Source: Nocardiopsis sp. N85
Lineage (GTDB): Bacteria > Actinomycetota > Actinomycetes > Streptosporangiales > Streptosporangiaceae
DNA length: 64,000 nucleotides
Reading direction: 5' to 3'
Assembly (NCBI RefSeq): GCF_028882275.1
Contig: NZ_JARBUT010000018.1
Location: 1 to 64,000, forward strand
Part shown: one piece after another, positions 51,067 through 60,432 of the stretch
How the letters are laid out: each line of letters begins with the position of its first letter
Position numbering within the stretch: position 1 is the first letter of the stretch
Notes under the pieces: generated by a model
The model's input: the letters and a program-made list of their open reading frames with translations, nothing else
Told to the model about the DNA's origin: nothing
Databases searched by the model: none
Translations under genes and position numbers: made by a program

Positions 51067-52245
51067 TCAGTCGGTGCCCTGCCACAGGTCGGGGCCGAAC
51101 ACCTCGTAGCGGATACGGCGGGCGGGCAGGCCGGCGGCCGACAGCCGGACGCGCACCCCGCGCATGAACGGGAGCGGCCCGCACAGGAACGCCTCGGCGT
51201 CGACGGGGATGTCGACCCCGGTGAGGTCCATACGGCCGGTGAGGTCTCCGCCGCCCCGTTCGTACCAGGTGAGGGCGCGGGCGTCGGGCAGTCCGGCGAC
51301 CAGGGCGGCGATCTCGTCGCGGTGCGCGTGATCCTCGGGGGACCGGTCGGCGTGCAGGACCAGGACGGGTCGGGTGTCACCGCGTTCGGCCAGGCCGCGC
51401 AGCATGGCGACCATCGGGGTGCAGCCGATTCCGGCGGAGGCGAGCAGGAGCGGGTGGTCTCCGTCGGGCAGGACGACGTCCCCGGCGGGCACCGAGACCA
51501 TGACGGTGTCGCCGGGGCGTGCGGTCTCGTGGAGATGGGTGGAGACCTCGCCGGCGGGCGTGTCCCCCGCGCGCAGGCGTTTGACGGTGATGCGGCGGCG
51601 GGTGCCGTCCCAGCCGGTGAGGGAGTACTGGCGGGCCTGGCGGACGCCGTCGGGCATGCGGACCCGGACACCGACGTACTGGCCGGGGTGGGGGTCGGGG
51701 GCGTCGCCATCGTCGGGTTCGAGGGTGAGGCTGACGGTGTCGGGGGTCTGTTCGCGGCGTTCGGTGATGGTCCAGGGCCGCCACACGTCGTGCCCGGTGT
51801 GCCCGGTGGCGGCGTACAGGCGGGCCTCCAGGGCGATGAGGGCGCCGGCCATGAGCCAGTAGACCTCGTCCCAGGCGGCGACGACGTCGGGGGTGGCGGC
51901 GTCGCCGAGGACGTGGGCGATGGCGCCGAACAGGTACTTGTGGACGATGACGTACTGGTCCTCGGTGACGCCGAGGGAGACGTGCTTGTGGGCGATGCGG
52001 GAGAGGAGGGCGTCGGGCCGCTCGTCGGGGTGGTCCAGAAGGCCGACGGCGAAGGCGGCGACGGCGCCGGCCAGGGCGCGGCGCTGTTCGCCGGAGGCCT
52101 GGTTGCCGCGGTTGAAGAGACCGTCGAGGAGTCCGGGGTTCTCACCCAGCATGGTCCCGTAGAACCGGGCGGTGATGGCGTCGAGGTGTTCGGCGATGAC
52201 CGGAAGGGTGGCCCGAACGGTGGTGGCGGATTCGGTGGAGAGCAA
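51067..52245 (-). CDS. hmp: Flavohemoprotein, nitric oxide dioxygenase
   Basis: 392 residues. The globin domain is about residues 1-135, with the proximal His in SRIAHKHVSLG and the distal region FYGTMLGENPGL. The FAD-binding domain spans about 145-245 (RQYSLTGWDG) and the NAD-binding domain the C-terminus (ASAGIGCTPMVAMLRGL; FLCGPLPFMRGV). It converts NO plus O2 to nitrate. The TTG at 52245 is chosen over the ATG at 52275, because GAGGAGG lies five bases before it and because the ATG lies inside the operator. Confidence 0.94.
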   Translation of the reverse strand: MLSTESATTVRATLPVIAEHLDAITARFYGTMLGENPGLLDGLFNRGNQASGEQRRALAGAVAAFAVGLLDHPDERPDALLSRIAHKHVSLGVTEDQYVIVHKYLFGAIAHVLGDAATPDVVAAWDEVYWLMAGALIALEARLYAATGHTGHDVWRPWTITERREQTPDTVSLTLEPDDGDAPDPHPGQYVGVRVRMPDGVRQARQYSLTGWDGTRRRITVKRLRAGDTPAGEVSTHLHETARPGDTVMVSVPAGDVVLPDGDHPLLLASAGIGCTPMVAMLRGLAERGDTRPVLVLHADRSPEDHAHRDEIAALVAGLPDARALTWYERGGGDLTGRMDLTGVDIPVDAEAFLCGPLPFMRGVRVRLSAAGLPARRIRYEVFGPDLWQGTD

Positions 52246-52266
52246 TGCGACCTCCTCGCACTCGAT

Positions 52267-52289
52267 AATGTGCATCTGAAATGCACATT
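52267..52289 (-). promoter_or_regulatory. NsrR-type operator upstream of hmp
   Basis: 23-nt dyad of two 11-nt half-sites around one base: AATGTGCATCT-G-AAATGCACATT. This is the 11-1-11 layout of NsrR boxes (enteric half-site AANATGCATTT). It ends 21 nt upstream of the hmp TTG. The likely regulator is encoded upstream at 52472-52927. Confidence 0.75.
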
Positions 52290-52471
52290 AGGCGCGGCCT
52301 CACGGCCCTCTCCTCCGGGTCCCGTCCCCGCGCGGCGCGTGATGGACCCCGCTGCCGGATCGACGGCGGCACGGCCAGGGCCCTTCGGTCCCCGCGGGCC
52401 GGGCCCCGGGTCCCGCGCATGGCCGGGAGAGCCCTGCGAGGGGCCGGGAGAAAGCCGGGGAGAGAGGTCGA

Positions 52472-52927
52472 TCACACTTCGGGGCGGGACGTCCGCGGGT
52501 GCGACAGGGTCAGGGTCTCGCGGGCCGGTGCGGAGGCCACCAGGGACTCCACGGACACCTCGTCGAGGGAGGCGTGGAAGGCCTCCCGGGCCCGGTGCAG
52601 AGCGCCCCGCAACCGGCAGGCCGCGCGCAGCGGACAGGGCGGATCGTCCTCGCAGCCGGCCAGGTCTCCCCCGCCCTCCAGTTCCCGGACGATCGACCCC
52701 ACCGAGGCCCGGCGGCCCCGCTCGCTCAGGCGCAGCCCGCCGCCCCGGCCCCGGCGTGCCTCCACCAGGCCCAGGTCGGACAGGCGCGCCACCGCCTTGG
52801 CCATGTGGGTGTAGGGCACGGAGGTCGTCTCCGCCACGGCGCGGGTGGTGAGGAGTTCGCCCTCCCCCGCCACCGCGAGCCGCATGACGAGGCGGAGGGA
52901 GACGTCGGTGAAGGCGGTCAGGCGCAT
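52472..52927 (-). CDS. nsrR: NsrR, NO-sensing Rrf2-family repressor
   Basis: 151 residues. Winged-helix N-terminus (MRLTAFTDVSLRLVMRLAV) and the [Fe-S] cluster cysteines C92-x5-C98-x5-C104, the spacing of NsrR. The cluster reacts with NO and releases the DNA. It lies directly upstream of hmp with the predicted operator between. The ATG at 52927 has TACGCT seven bases upstream (52935-52940), so the gene may be leaderless. Confidence 0.92.
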   Translation of the reverse strand: MRLTAFTDVSLRLVMRLAVAGEGELLTTRAVAETTSVPYTHMAKAVARLSDLGLVEARRGRGGGLRLSERGRRASVGSIVRELEGGGDLAGCEDDPPCPLRAACRLRGALHRAREAFHASLDEVSVESLVASAPARETLTLSHPRTSRPEV

Positions 52928-52934
52928 GTCCGCG

Positions 52935-52940
52935 AGCGTA
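52935..52940 (-). promoter_or_regulatory. -10 hexamer TACGCT, leaderless start of nsrR
   Basis: Ends seven bases before the ATG at 52927. Confidence 0.5.
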
Positions 52941-53023
52941 GTCGGCGGCGGGGGTCGGCCGCGTCGGAGGCCCGAGGCGGGACGGCCGGAGGCGGGACGC
53001 GTCCTCCGGGCCGGGCGGTGACG

Positions 53024-54625
53024 TCAGTTGTGTTCGTCGAGGTCGGGGCTCTGCTCGCGGGGTTCCGCCGCGGCCCGGTGGGCGACGGTGTCACGCGGCA
53101 TCCACACCAGTACCACGATCACCCCGACAAGCCCGCAGCACAACGACACCAGGGACGCGGTGTGCAACCCCGCCAGGAACGCCTCCTTGGCCGGGGCGAC
53201 CAGGACGGCGCCCTGTTCCCCCAGGCCGCGGGCGACCGCCAGGGTGGCCTCGATCGACTCGCCGGCCGTGTGCAACCCGCTCCCGCTCAAGTGGGCGGCG
53301 GCGCCCTCGTCGCTCTCCGCGAACCCCTCCAGGGTGGGCGTGATGTCGGCCCGGTAGCGGAAGGAGATGATCGCGCCGAGGACGGCCACGCCCATCGCCG
53401 TGGCCACCTGACGGACGGTGTTCTGCGTCGCCGAGGCCGCGCCCGCCTTGCCCGGCGGTACCGCCGAGACGATCGCGTCGGTGGAGGGGGTGAGCACCAC
53501 CGCCATCGCGGCGGCCTGGGTGAAGAAGAAGATCAGGATGAGCCAGACCGGGGTGTCCACCTTCAGGAACGAGAAGAACGCGAAGCTCGCGCACACGGTC
53601 CCGATGCCGACGGCGGCGACCGCGCGCGGCCCGAACCGGCGCACCAGGGCGGGGCTCAGCGGGGCCAGGAGCATCTGCCCGACGGCCGCCGGCAACACCA
53701 GCAGCCCCGCGATGAACGGCGAGAACTCCCGGACGCTCTGCCAGTAGAAGCTCAGGAAGAAGATCAGCCCGGACATGCTGAAGAACATCAGCATGATGGT
53801 GGCGATGGCGACGCTGAACCTCGGGTTCTTGAAGAACCGCACGTCCAGTGAGGGTTCGGGGGTGCGCGCCTCGTGGATCAGGAACAGGGTGATGACCGCC
53901 AGGCCGCCCAGCAGCGCGCCCCACACGTCGAGGTCGGCCAGGGAGGAGCGTTCGCCCGCGGTGATGATCCCGTAGATGAGCAGGACCAGCCCGGGGATGG
54001 ACAGCAGCACCCCGAGCACGTCGGGCCGACCGGGGGCCTCGTCACGGGTCTCGGGGATGAGGAAGAACATCAACGCCAGGCCGAGCAGCACGAACGGCAC
54101 GTTGACGAGGAAGATCGACCCCCACCAGAAGTGCTCCAGCAGCAGGCCGCCGGCCGACGGTCCGATCGCCATCGCCAGGCCGACCGAGCCCGACCACAGG
54201 CCGATGGCGCGACCGCGTTCCTCGGCCGGGAAGATGTTGGTGATGATCGACAGCGTCTGCGGCATCACCATGGCCGCTCCGAAGCCCATGACCGCGCGGG
54301 CGGCGATGAGCTGTTCGGGGTTCTGGGAGTAGGCGGACAGGGCCGACGCGGCACCGAACACCACGAGTCCGGCGGTGATCATCCGGCGCCGCCCCCAGCG
54401 GTCGCCCAGGACGCCGAAGGTGAACAGCAGCCCGGCGAAGACGAGGGTGTAGGAGTTGATCGCCCAGGCCAGTTCGGACTGGCCCGCGCCCACTCCCAGT
54501 TCGGGGTCGGACAGGGTGCGCAGGGCGACGTTGAGGATGGTGTTGTCGGCGACGATCACGAGCAGGCAGATGATGAGGACCGCCAGTCCGCCCCACCGCC
54601 GCCGATAAGCCGTCCGCGCGTCCAC
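53024..54625 (-). CDS. DHA2-type major facilitator multidrug exporter
   Basis: 533 residues with about fourteen membrane helices, DHA2 layout. Motif A is GVLGDRWGRRRMITAG, between helices 2 and 3. VADNTILNVAL lies in helix 1 and MGFGAAMVMPQTLSII in helix 4. The C-terminus is hydrophilic and acidic. Such proteins expel drugs using the proton gradient. The GTG at 54625 has GAGGGTG nearby; GTG at 54643 is possible. No adjacent TetR or MarR regulator was found, which is unusual for exporters of this type. Confidence 0.9.
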   Translation of the reverse strand: MDARTAYRRRWGGLAVLIICLLVIVADNTILNVALRTLSDPELGVGAGQSELAWAINSYTLVFAGLLFTFGVLGDRWGRRRMITAGLVVFGAASALSAYSQNPEQLIAARAVMGFGAAMVMPQTLSIITNIFPAEERGRAIGLWSGSVGLAMAIGPSAGGLLLEHFWWGSIFLVNVPFVLLGLALMFFLIPETRDEAPGRPDVLGVLLSIPGLVLLIYGIITAGERSSLADLDVWGALLGGLAVITLFLIHEARTPEPSLDVRFFKNPRFSVAIATIMLMFFSMSGLIFFLSFYWQSVREFSPFIAGLLVLPAAVGQMLLAPLSPALVRRFGPRAVAAVGIGTVCASFAFFSFLKVDTPVWLILIFFFTQAAAMAVVLTPSTDAIVSAVPPGKAGAASATQNTVRQVATAMGVAVLGAIISFRYRADITPTLEGFAESDEGAAAHLSGSGLHTAGESIEATLAVARGLGEQGAVLVAPAKEAFLAGLHTASLVSLCCGLVGVIVVLVWMPRDTVAHRAAAEPREQSPDLDEHN

Positions 54626-54643
54626 GTGAGCACCCTCTTCCAC

Positions 54644-55034
54644 GAACCGGTCCGCACCGGGGGCCGACGCGTCCCGGGGCCGGGAACCGCCATCGTAACG
54701 GCCGCCCGTCCCTGATTCCCGTTTCGCCCCCGATCATCGGATGTGTCCGTTCAGGGCCTCCCCGCGCCGTCCGAGAGATCCGGGTACGGGGGGAAGTTCC
54801 CGGGGCGCGTTCCGGTTGTATCCCGAGGGAAGCGGACGCGCGGGGCCCGTGCGATGATGCTCGCACGACACGCGGACCCGGCCTTCCCATCCGTCGTACA
54901 CGGCGGCCGGATCGTCGACCGTCCTCCAGGTCCCTCGGGGCCACCACGACCGCGTTCGCGCGGCGCACACCATCATTTCGTCCACACGTCCGGGGACACC
55001 CACGCGGTGCTTCGAGACAACGGAGGAAGACATC
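54644..55034. other. 391-bp intergenic region between the exporter and panB
   Basis: No gene seen. GC-rich short repeats, but no operator-quality dyad. The panB ribosome-binding site (GGAGGA) is at its right end. Confidence 0.35.
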
Positions 55035-55880
55035 ATGAGCACCACCGACAAGACCACCGCCGCCCTGTACGGCGGGGTCACCAACCGGCGCGTCACCATC
55101 CGCGACCTGGCCGCCGCCAAGGAGCGCGGCGAGCGCTGGCCGATGCTGACCGCCTACGACGCGCTCACCGCGCGGGTGTTCGACGAGGCGGGCATCCCCG
55201 TCCTCCTCGTCGGCGACTCCGCCGCCAACGTCGTGTACGGCTACGACACCACCGTCCCGGTCACCGTGGACGAACTCCTCCCCCTCACCGCCGCGGTCGC
55301 GCGCTCCACCAAGCGGTCCCTGGTGGTGGCGGACCTTCCCTTCGGCTCCTACCAGGCCTCGCCGCGTCAGGCCCTGGAGACCGCCTCCCGGTTCATGAAG
55401 GAGGGCGGCGCCCAGGCGGTGAAACTGGAGGGCGGCCACGCCGTGGCACCGCAGGTGGAACTGCTGGTGTCGGCGGGCATCCCGGTGATGGCGCACCTGG
55501 GGCTCACCCCCCAGTCGGTGAACACGCTGGGCGGCTACCGGGTGCAGGGGCGCGGTGAGGCCGCCGCGGGTCTGCTCAAGGACGCCAAGGAGCTGGAGCG
55601 GTCGGGCGCGTTCGCGGTCGTGCTGGAGTGCGTGCCGAGTGAGCTGGCCGCGCAGGTCACCGAGCAGCTGAACATCCCGACCGTGGGCATCGGGGCGGGC
55701 AAGGCCACCGACGCCCAGGTCCTGGTGTGGCAGGACATGGCCGGGTTGAGCCCGCGTGTGGCCAAGTTCGTCAAGACCTACGCCAACCTGCACGAGACGC
55801 TGCGCGAGGCCGCGTCGGCCTACGCCGACGAGGTCGTCGGCGGCGCCTTCCCGGAGGAGCGCCACTCCTACGCGAGCTGA
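55035..55880 (+). CDS. panB: 3-methyl-2-oxobutanoate hydroxymethyltransferase
   Basis: 281 residues. PanB makes ketopantoate from 2-oxoisovalerate and methylene-tetrahydrofolate, first step of pantothenate synthesis. Metal and substrate motifs are [14 protein letters not shown] at about residues 55-68, [20 protein letters not shown] and [12 protein letters not shown]. The ATG at 55035 follows GGAGGA. panC and panD are not adjacent. Confidence 0.95.
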   Translation: MSTTDKTTAALYGGVTNRRVTIRDLAAAKERGERWPMLTAYDALTARVFDEAGIPVLLVGDSAANVVYGYDTTVPVTVDELLPLTAAVARSTKRSLVVADLPFGSYQASPRQALETASRFMKEGGAQAVKLEGGHAVAPQVELLVSAGIPVMAHLGLTPQSVNTLGGYRVQGRGEAAAGLLKDAKELERSGAFAVVLECVPSELAAQVTEQLNIPTVGIGAGKATDAQVLVWQDMAGLSPRVAKFVKTYANLHETLREAASAYADEVVGGAFPEERHSYAS

Positions 55881-55892
55881 TCGCCTGCGGAG

Positions 55893-55925
55893 AACGCCGG
55901 TCGGGGCCGTGCCCCGGCCGGCGTT
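55893..55925 (+). terminator. Terminator after panB
   Basis: 15-bp stem AACGCCGGTCGGGGC / GCCCCGGCCGGCGTT with one G-T pair and a 3-nt loop. Confidence 0.8.
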
Positions 55926-56022
55926 CCACGCGTCGTCCCGAATGGAGCGGGCCGGAGAGGGTAAGGGGAGGGGCGTCGGAGTAGCCGACACCCGCTCTTC
56001 CCGCTCACGAAGGGGTCATCCC

Positions 56023-56913
56023 GTGTCCGCTCGCATCGCCCCGGTCGTCGACGCGGCCTGGCTGGCCGCCCACCTCCATGACGGGGACCTGGTGGTGGTC
56101 GACGCCACGACCCTGACGGGCGCCCCGGGCGGGGGGCCGCACGCCGTCGGGTCCGGTCGGGCCGGCTACGAGGCCGAGCACGTCCCCGGTGCGCTGTTCG
56201 CCGACCTGACCACCGACTTCGCCGACACCGAGGCCCCCGAGCCGTGGACGGTGCCCTCCTCGGAGAAGTTCGCCGTCCAGGCCGGGCTGCTCGGCATCGG
56301 CGTGGACAGCCGTGTGGTGGTCTACGACCGGAGCACCGGTTTCTGGGCCACCCGCCTCCACTGGCAGCTGCGGCTGGAGGGGTTCGACGACGTCGCGGTG
56401 CTCGACGGCGGCCTGCGGGCCTGGAAGTCCGCGGGCGAACGGGTGACCGCCGATCCCACGCCCGACCCGATCGCCGCCGCCTTCCAGGCCGAGCGCCGCC
56501 CCGAACTGCTGCGCTCGACCGAAGAGGTGGCGAAGTCGCTGGACGACCCCGGAACGGTGCTGGTCGCCGTGCTGGACCCGGACGCCCGCCGGGGTGAGGT
56601 GCGCGCCTACGCCCGCGAGGGTCACATCCCCGGCAGCGTCGTCCTGCCCCCGGCGGAGATCCTGGACCCCGCGACCGGCGGCCCGCGACCGGTGGGGGAA
56701 CTGCGCGCGACCTTCGAGCGCGCGGGCCTGCTCGACCCGGGGGTGACCCCGGTGGCCTACTCCGGCCACGGCATCGCCGCGACCGGTGTGGCGTACGCGC
56801 TGGTGCTGGCGGGCCGGGACGACGTCGCCGTCTATGACGGTTCGATGGCGGCGTGGGCGGCGGACGACTCGCTGCCGTTGGTCACCGGTGACTCCCCCGG
56901 CGGCGACGCCTGA
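56023..56913 (+). CDS. Rhodanese-like tandem-domain protein lacking cysteine
   Basis: 296 residues with two rhodanese domains: DATTLTGAPGGGP...AEHVPGALFADLTTDF, then RAYAREGHIPGSVVLPPAEIL. Active members (sseA, thiosulfate or mercaptopyruvate sulfurtransferases) carry a catalytic Cys in CGSGVTA. Here the equivalent is YSGHGIAATG with Ser, and the protein contains no cysteine. It may be a non-catalytic or altered enzyme. The GTG at 56023 has AAGGGG upstream. Confidence 0.85.
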   Translation: MSARIAPVVDAAWLAAHLHDGDLVVVDATTLTGAPGGGPHAVGSGRAGYEAEHVPGALFADLTTDFADTEAPEPWTVPSSEKFAVQAGLLGIGVDSRVVVYDRSTGFWATRLHWQLRLEGFDDVAVLDGGLRAWKSAGERVTADPTPDPIAAAFQAERRPELLRSTEEVAKSLDDPGTVLVAVLDPDARRGEVRAYAREGHIPGSVVLPPAEILDPATGGPRPVGELRATFERAGLLDPGVTPVAYSGHGIAATGVAYALVLAGRDDVAVYDGSMAAWAADDSLPLVTGDSPGGDA

Positions 56914-57227
56914 CGGGACCGCCCGGTCGGCGTCCTCCCCGGATGCGTCGAGACCCGCGCTCCCCCTGACGAGGCGAACACGTGGTCGCACCATGCCCGC
57001 CCCGATGCCGCCCGGCATCGGCCGCACGGGGGCGTCCGGCCTCACGGGCCCCGGTCGCGGCGGGAGCGCGGACGGCGCTCCCGCCGGGACCGGTCCGGAG
57101 CACGAGCGCGTGGGACACGGGGCACTCGGTGTGAGGCGGGCCACGAACCGAACCGTACTCGGGAGTAGAGTCACCTCGTACCCAGCACCGACTCGGGCCG
57201 GGGTCCCCGGCCCTCACGGGAGGACGC
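56914..57227. other. 314-bp region before the LLM gene, with hairpin and promoter
   Basis: An 11-12-bp GC hairpin at 57058-57086 (CGGCGGGAGCG / CGCTCCCGCCG) follows the rhodanese gene. A TAGAGT hexamer at 57166-57171 is the likely -10 of the LLM gene, about 57 nt before its ATG, which has GGGAGGA upstream. No gene. Confidence 0.5.
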
Positions 57228-58274
57228 ATGCGCATCTCGATGCCGCTCCAGTACGCGGGCGACCCCAAGGCCGCCGTCGACCAGGTCATCGAACTGGAGA
57301 AGGTCGGCCTGGACACCGTCTGGGTCGCCGAGGTCTACGGCTTCGACGCCCCCACGCTCATGGGCTACATCGCCGCCCGGACCGAGACCGTCCAGATCGG
57401 TTCGGCCATCCTGCCCCTGTACACCCGCACGCCGACCCTCATCGCGATGACCGCGGCCGGGCTGGACGACCTGTCCGGCGGACGGGCGATCCTGGGGCTG
57501 GGCGCCAGCGGACCGCAGGTCATCGAGGGCTTCCACGGCGTCCCCTACGTCAAGCCGTTGGCCCGCACCCGCGAGACCATCGAGATCTGCCGCAAGGTGT
57601 GGAGGCGCGAGGAGCGCCTCACCCACGACGGCGCGGTCTTCCAGCTGCCGCTGCCCGCGGAGAGGGGCACCGGGCTGGGCAAGCCGCTCAAGATCATCAA
57701 CCACCCCGTGCGCTCGGAGATCCCCGTCTACGTGGCCTCCCTCGGCGTCAAGAACGTGGCGATGACCGCGGAGATCGCCGACGGCTGGCTGCCGCACCTG
57801 TTCATCCCCGAGAAGGCCCACACCGTGTGGGGCGAGGCCCTGGCCGAGGGTCGGGCCAAGCGGGACGCCTCCCTGGGCGAACTGGAGGTCTCCGCCGGTG
57901 GCCTGCTCGCCATCGGGGAGGGCGAGGACACCAAGAGGCTGCTCGACCTCGTGCGGCCGATGATCGCCCTGTACGTGGGCGGGATGGGCGCCAAGGGCAA
58001 GAACTTCTACAACACGGTCGCCCGCCGCTACGGCTATGAGGAGGCCGCCGAGAAGATCCAGGACCTCTACCTGGCCGGGAAGAAGGACGAGGCGGCGGCC
58101 GCCGTACCGGAGGAGTTCGTGGAACTCACCAACATGGTCGGCCCCGAGTCCTACGTCCGCGAACGCGTGGAGGCGTTCCGGGCCGCCGGGGTCACCCGCC
58201 TCAACGTGATCCCCGTGGGCGAGGACCCCGTCGCCCTCATCGAGAAGGTCAAGGGCTGGGCCTCGTCGACGTGA
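57228..58274 (+). CDS. LLM-class F420-dependent oxidoreductase
   Basis: 348 residues of the luciferase-like monooxygenase superfamily. N-terminal MRISMPLQYAGDPKAAVDQV, then the barrel with GSAILPLYTRTPTLIAMTAAGLD and LGLGASGPQVIEG. These use reduced F420 (some FMN) to reduce or oxidise diverse substrates. The nearby npdG supplies F420H2 by hydride exchange with NADP, supporting F420 over flavin. The specific substrate is not known. Confidence 0.88.
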   Translation: MRISMPLQYAGDPKAAVDQVIELEKVGLDTVWVAEVYGFDAPTLMGYIAARTETVQIGSAILPLYTRTPTLIAMTAAGLDDLSGGRAILGLGASGPQVIEGFHGVPYVKPLARTRETIEICRKVWRREERLTHDGAVFQLPLPAERGTGLGKPLKIINHPVRSEIPVYVASLGVKNVAMTAEIADGWLPHLFIPEKAHTVWGEALAEGRAKRDASLGELEVSAGGLLAIGEGEDTKRLLDLVRPMIALYVGGMGAKGKNFYNTVARRYGYEEAAEKIQDLYLAGKKDEAAAAVPEEFVELTNMVGPESYVRERVEAFRAAGVTRLNVIPVGEDPVALIEKVKGWASST

Positions 58275-58313
58275 CCCGACCCTGAAGGGCCCCGCGGGCG
58301 TTGACGCGCCCAC

Positions 58314-58353
58314 GCCGGGCGCCCGGTCGGGATGTCCCGACCGGGCGCCCGGC
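58314..58353. terminator. Bidirectional terminator between LLM gene and npdG
   Basis: Perfect stem of 18 bp or more (arms from CCGGGCGCCCGG inward, 2-nt loop) between convergent genes. Confidence 0.85.
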
Positions 58354-58424
58354 CACGGACCGCCGACGGCCGTGTCGCGACGATTCCCGGAATCCGCCGA
58401 CTCCTCCCGGCCCGGCGGCCCCGC

Positions 58425-59120
58425 TCACGGTCCGGTGATCCGGATGCCCGCGTGGGTCTTGTAGCGGCGGTTGATCGCGATGAGGTTCGCGGTGAGCGCC
58501 TCCACCTGGTGGGCGTTGCGCAGCCGCCCTCCGTAGACGCCCCGGACACCCGGGATGAGCTCGGCCAGGGCCCGCACCGTGTCGGTGGCGCCCCGGTCCT
58601 CGCCCAGCACCAGCACGTCCAGGTCCACGCTCTCGACCTGCGGGTCCAGCAGGAGCACGGCGGACACGTGGTGGAACGCGGCGACCACGGTGCTGTCGGG
58701 CAGCACGGCGGCGGCCTGCTCGGCGGCGCTGCCCTCGGGCACGTCCAGCGCGAACGGACCGCGCTTGTCGAAGCCCAGCGGGTTGACGCAGTCCACGACG
58801 ATCTTTCCGGACAGCGGAACGGCCAGATCCTCCAGCAGTTCCTTGTGACCGTCCCAGGGCACGGCGACGATGACGATGTCACCCTCGGCCGCGGCGGCGG
58901 CGTTGTCCAGCCCTCGGACGTCGATCGGAGTGGATTCGGCCTCCACCAGCTCGCGGGCCGCCTTCTCCGCGCGTTCGGTGTCGCGCGAACCCAGGTACAC
59001 GGTGTGCCCGGCCAGGGCGAACCGGCGGGCCAGTCCGCGGCCCTGGTCACCGGTGCCGCCAAGGACGGAGACGGCCCGTCCGGTGATGTCGGTGCTGTCG
59101 GGTGTGCTCACTTCGGTCAT
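58425..59120 (-). CDS. npdG: F420-dependent NADP oxidoreductase
   Basis: 231 residues, NADPH:F420 reductase. N-terminal Rossmann motif VLGGTGDQGRGLARRFA; F420/NADP-site segments VPWDGHKELLE and VDCVNPLGFDKRGPF; HHVSAVLLLDP. It transfers hydride between NADPH and F420. Start ATG at 59120 with AGGATCG. Encoded convergent to the LLM gene, which is likely an F420 consumer. Confidence 0.94.
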   Translation of the reverse strand: MTEVSTPDSTDITGRAVSVLGGTGDQGRGLARRFALAGHTVYLGSRDTERAEKAARELVEAESTPIDVRGLDNAAAAAEGDIVIVAVPWDGHKELLEDLAVPLSGKIVVDCVNPLGFDKRGPFALDVPEGSAAEQAAAVLPDSTVVAAFHHVSAVLLLDPQVESVDLDVLVLGEDRGATDTVRALAELIPGVRGVYGGRLRNAHQVEALTANLIAINRRYKTHAGIRITGP

Positions 59121-59166
59121 GGGCCGATCCTGCCAGAACGCGGTTCGGAACCGGTCGAGCGCCCCG

Positions 59167-59355
59167 TCACCAACGGTCCTCCTCATCGTCGGAGTCCCAC
59201 TCGTCATTGCGCTCGGCCGCGATGCCCAGCGCCCGCGCGGCGGTCGCCTCGTCCGGGTAGGGGCCCATCCGCTCCCGGTTGGGGCAGCCCGCGCCGTGCT
59301 CGACGGTGTTGTGCTTGAGGCAGTACCACCAGGCGTCGTTCTGTACGTCGGCCAC
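59167..59355 (-). CDS. Small conserved actinobacterial protein
   Basis: 62 residues with [21 protein letters not shown], a Cys/His arrangement that could bind a metal, and an acidic Asp/Glu/Trp tail. Similar short proteins precede map in Streptomyces and are annotated as hypothetical or SPOR-like. The GTG at 59355 has AAAGGTGA five bases upstream; an 11-residue longer form from 59388 is less likely. Divergent from map. Confidence 0.72.
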   Translation of the reverse strand: MADVQNDAWWYCLKHNTVEHGAGCPNRERMGPYPDEATAARALGIAAERNDEWDSDDEEDRW

Positions 59356-59460
59356 CGCGTTCACCTTTCGTCGGTCCTCATCGGGCACCTACCCGCGGCA
59401 CGGATGTTCCTCACACCGGGAGGGGTCCTCGGAGGGCACCGGCGGGTGGGCGCCACGAAC

Positions 59461-59466
59461 TACAAT
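59461..59466 (+). promoter_or_regulatory. -10 hexamer TACAAT, leaderless start of map
   Basis: Ends eight bases before the ATG at 59475, one of the closest matches to consensus TATAAT in the window. Confidence 0.6.
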
Positions 59467-59474
59467 CCGTGTTC

Positions 59475-60326
59475 ATGACTACTCCGCTGGTTCCCGGGCG
59501 CATCTCGCCACAACGTTCGGTCCCCTCCCACATCGTCCGACCGGAGTACGTCGGGCGGAAGCACCCCGTGGAGGGTGTCCTGGGCGACGTGCAGACCCCG
59601 GAGACCATCGAGAGGATGCGCGCCACCGGCCGGATCGCCGCGCAGGCCCTGGAGGAGGTCGGCAAGCACGTCCACCCGGGAGTGACCACCGACGAGCTGG
59701 ACCGGGTCGGGCACGAGTTCCTGCTCGACCACGGCGCGTACCCGAGCACGCTGGGGTACAAGGGTTACCCCAAGTCACTGTGCTCCTCGCTCAACGAGGT
59801 CATCTGCCACGGCATCCCCGACGACAGGGCCATCGCCGACGGCGACATCGTCAACATCGACATCACCGCGTACAAGGACGGCGTGCACGGCGACACCAAC
59901 GCCACCTTCCTCGCCGGGAACGTCTCCGAGGAGCACCGCCTGCTGGTGGAGCGCACCCACGAGGCCACGATGCGCGCCGTCAAGGCCTGCCGTCCGGGAC
60001 GGCGGATCAACGTGATCGGCCGGGTCATCGAGTCCTACGCCAAGCGGTTCGGCTACGGAGTGGTCCGCGACTTCACCGGTCACGGCGTCGGGCCGGAGTT
60101 CCACTCGGGCCTGGTGGTGCCGCACTACGACGACCCGCGCGCGGACACCGTCATGGTGCCGGGGATGACGTTCACGATCGAGCCGATGATCACCCTGGGC
60201 GGCGTCGACTACGACATGTGGGACGACGGCTGGACCGCGGTGACGGCCGACCGCGAGTGGACCGCCCAGTTCGAGCACACCCTGGTCATCACCGACACCG
60301 GCGCGGAGATCCTCACCCTGCCGTAG
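59475..60326 (+). CDS. map: Methionine aminopeptidase (type I, extended)
   Basis: 283 residues. The metal-binding core has [22 protein letters not shown] with two Asp ligands, [12 protein letters not shown] with the His ligand, and [15 protein letters not shown] and the final Glu in QFEHTLVI. Removes the N-terminal Met from nascent proteins. The 38-residue N-terminal extension ([16 protein letters not shown]) is of the kind seen in actinobacterial type Ic enzymes. A leaderless message is likely. Followed by a decayed oxidoreductase gene. Confidence 0.95.
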   Translation: MTTPLVPGRISPQRSVPSHIVRPEYVGRKHPVEGVLGDVQTPETIERMRATGRIAAQALEEVGKHVHPGVTTDELDRVGHEFLLDHGAYPSTLGYKGYPKSLCSSLNEVICHGIPDDRAIADGDIVNIDITAYKDGVHGDTNATFLAGNVSEEHRLLVERTHEATMRAVKACRPGRRINVIGRVIESYAKRFGYGVVRDFTGHGVGPEFHSGLVVPHYDDPRADTVMVPGMTFTIEPMITLGGVDYDMWDDGWTAVTADREWTAQFEHTLVITDTGAEILTLP

Positions 60327-60432
60327 CCGGGGCGGACGCTCCCGTGCCGGGCCGGGGGTCCCGCCCCGGGCGAGACCGCACACCGGCGAGCGCCGGGGAG
60401 GAGGGCCCCACCCGGCGGTCGACGTGATCCGT

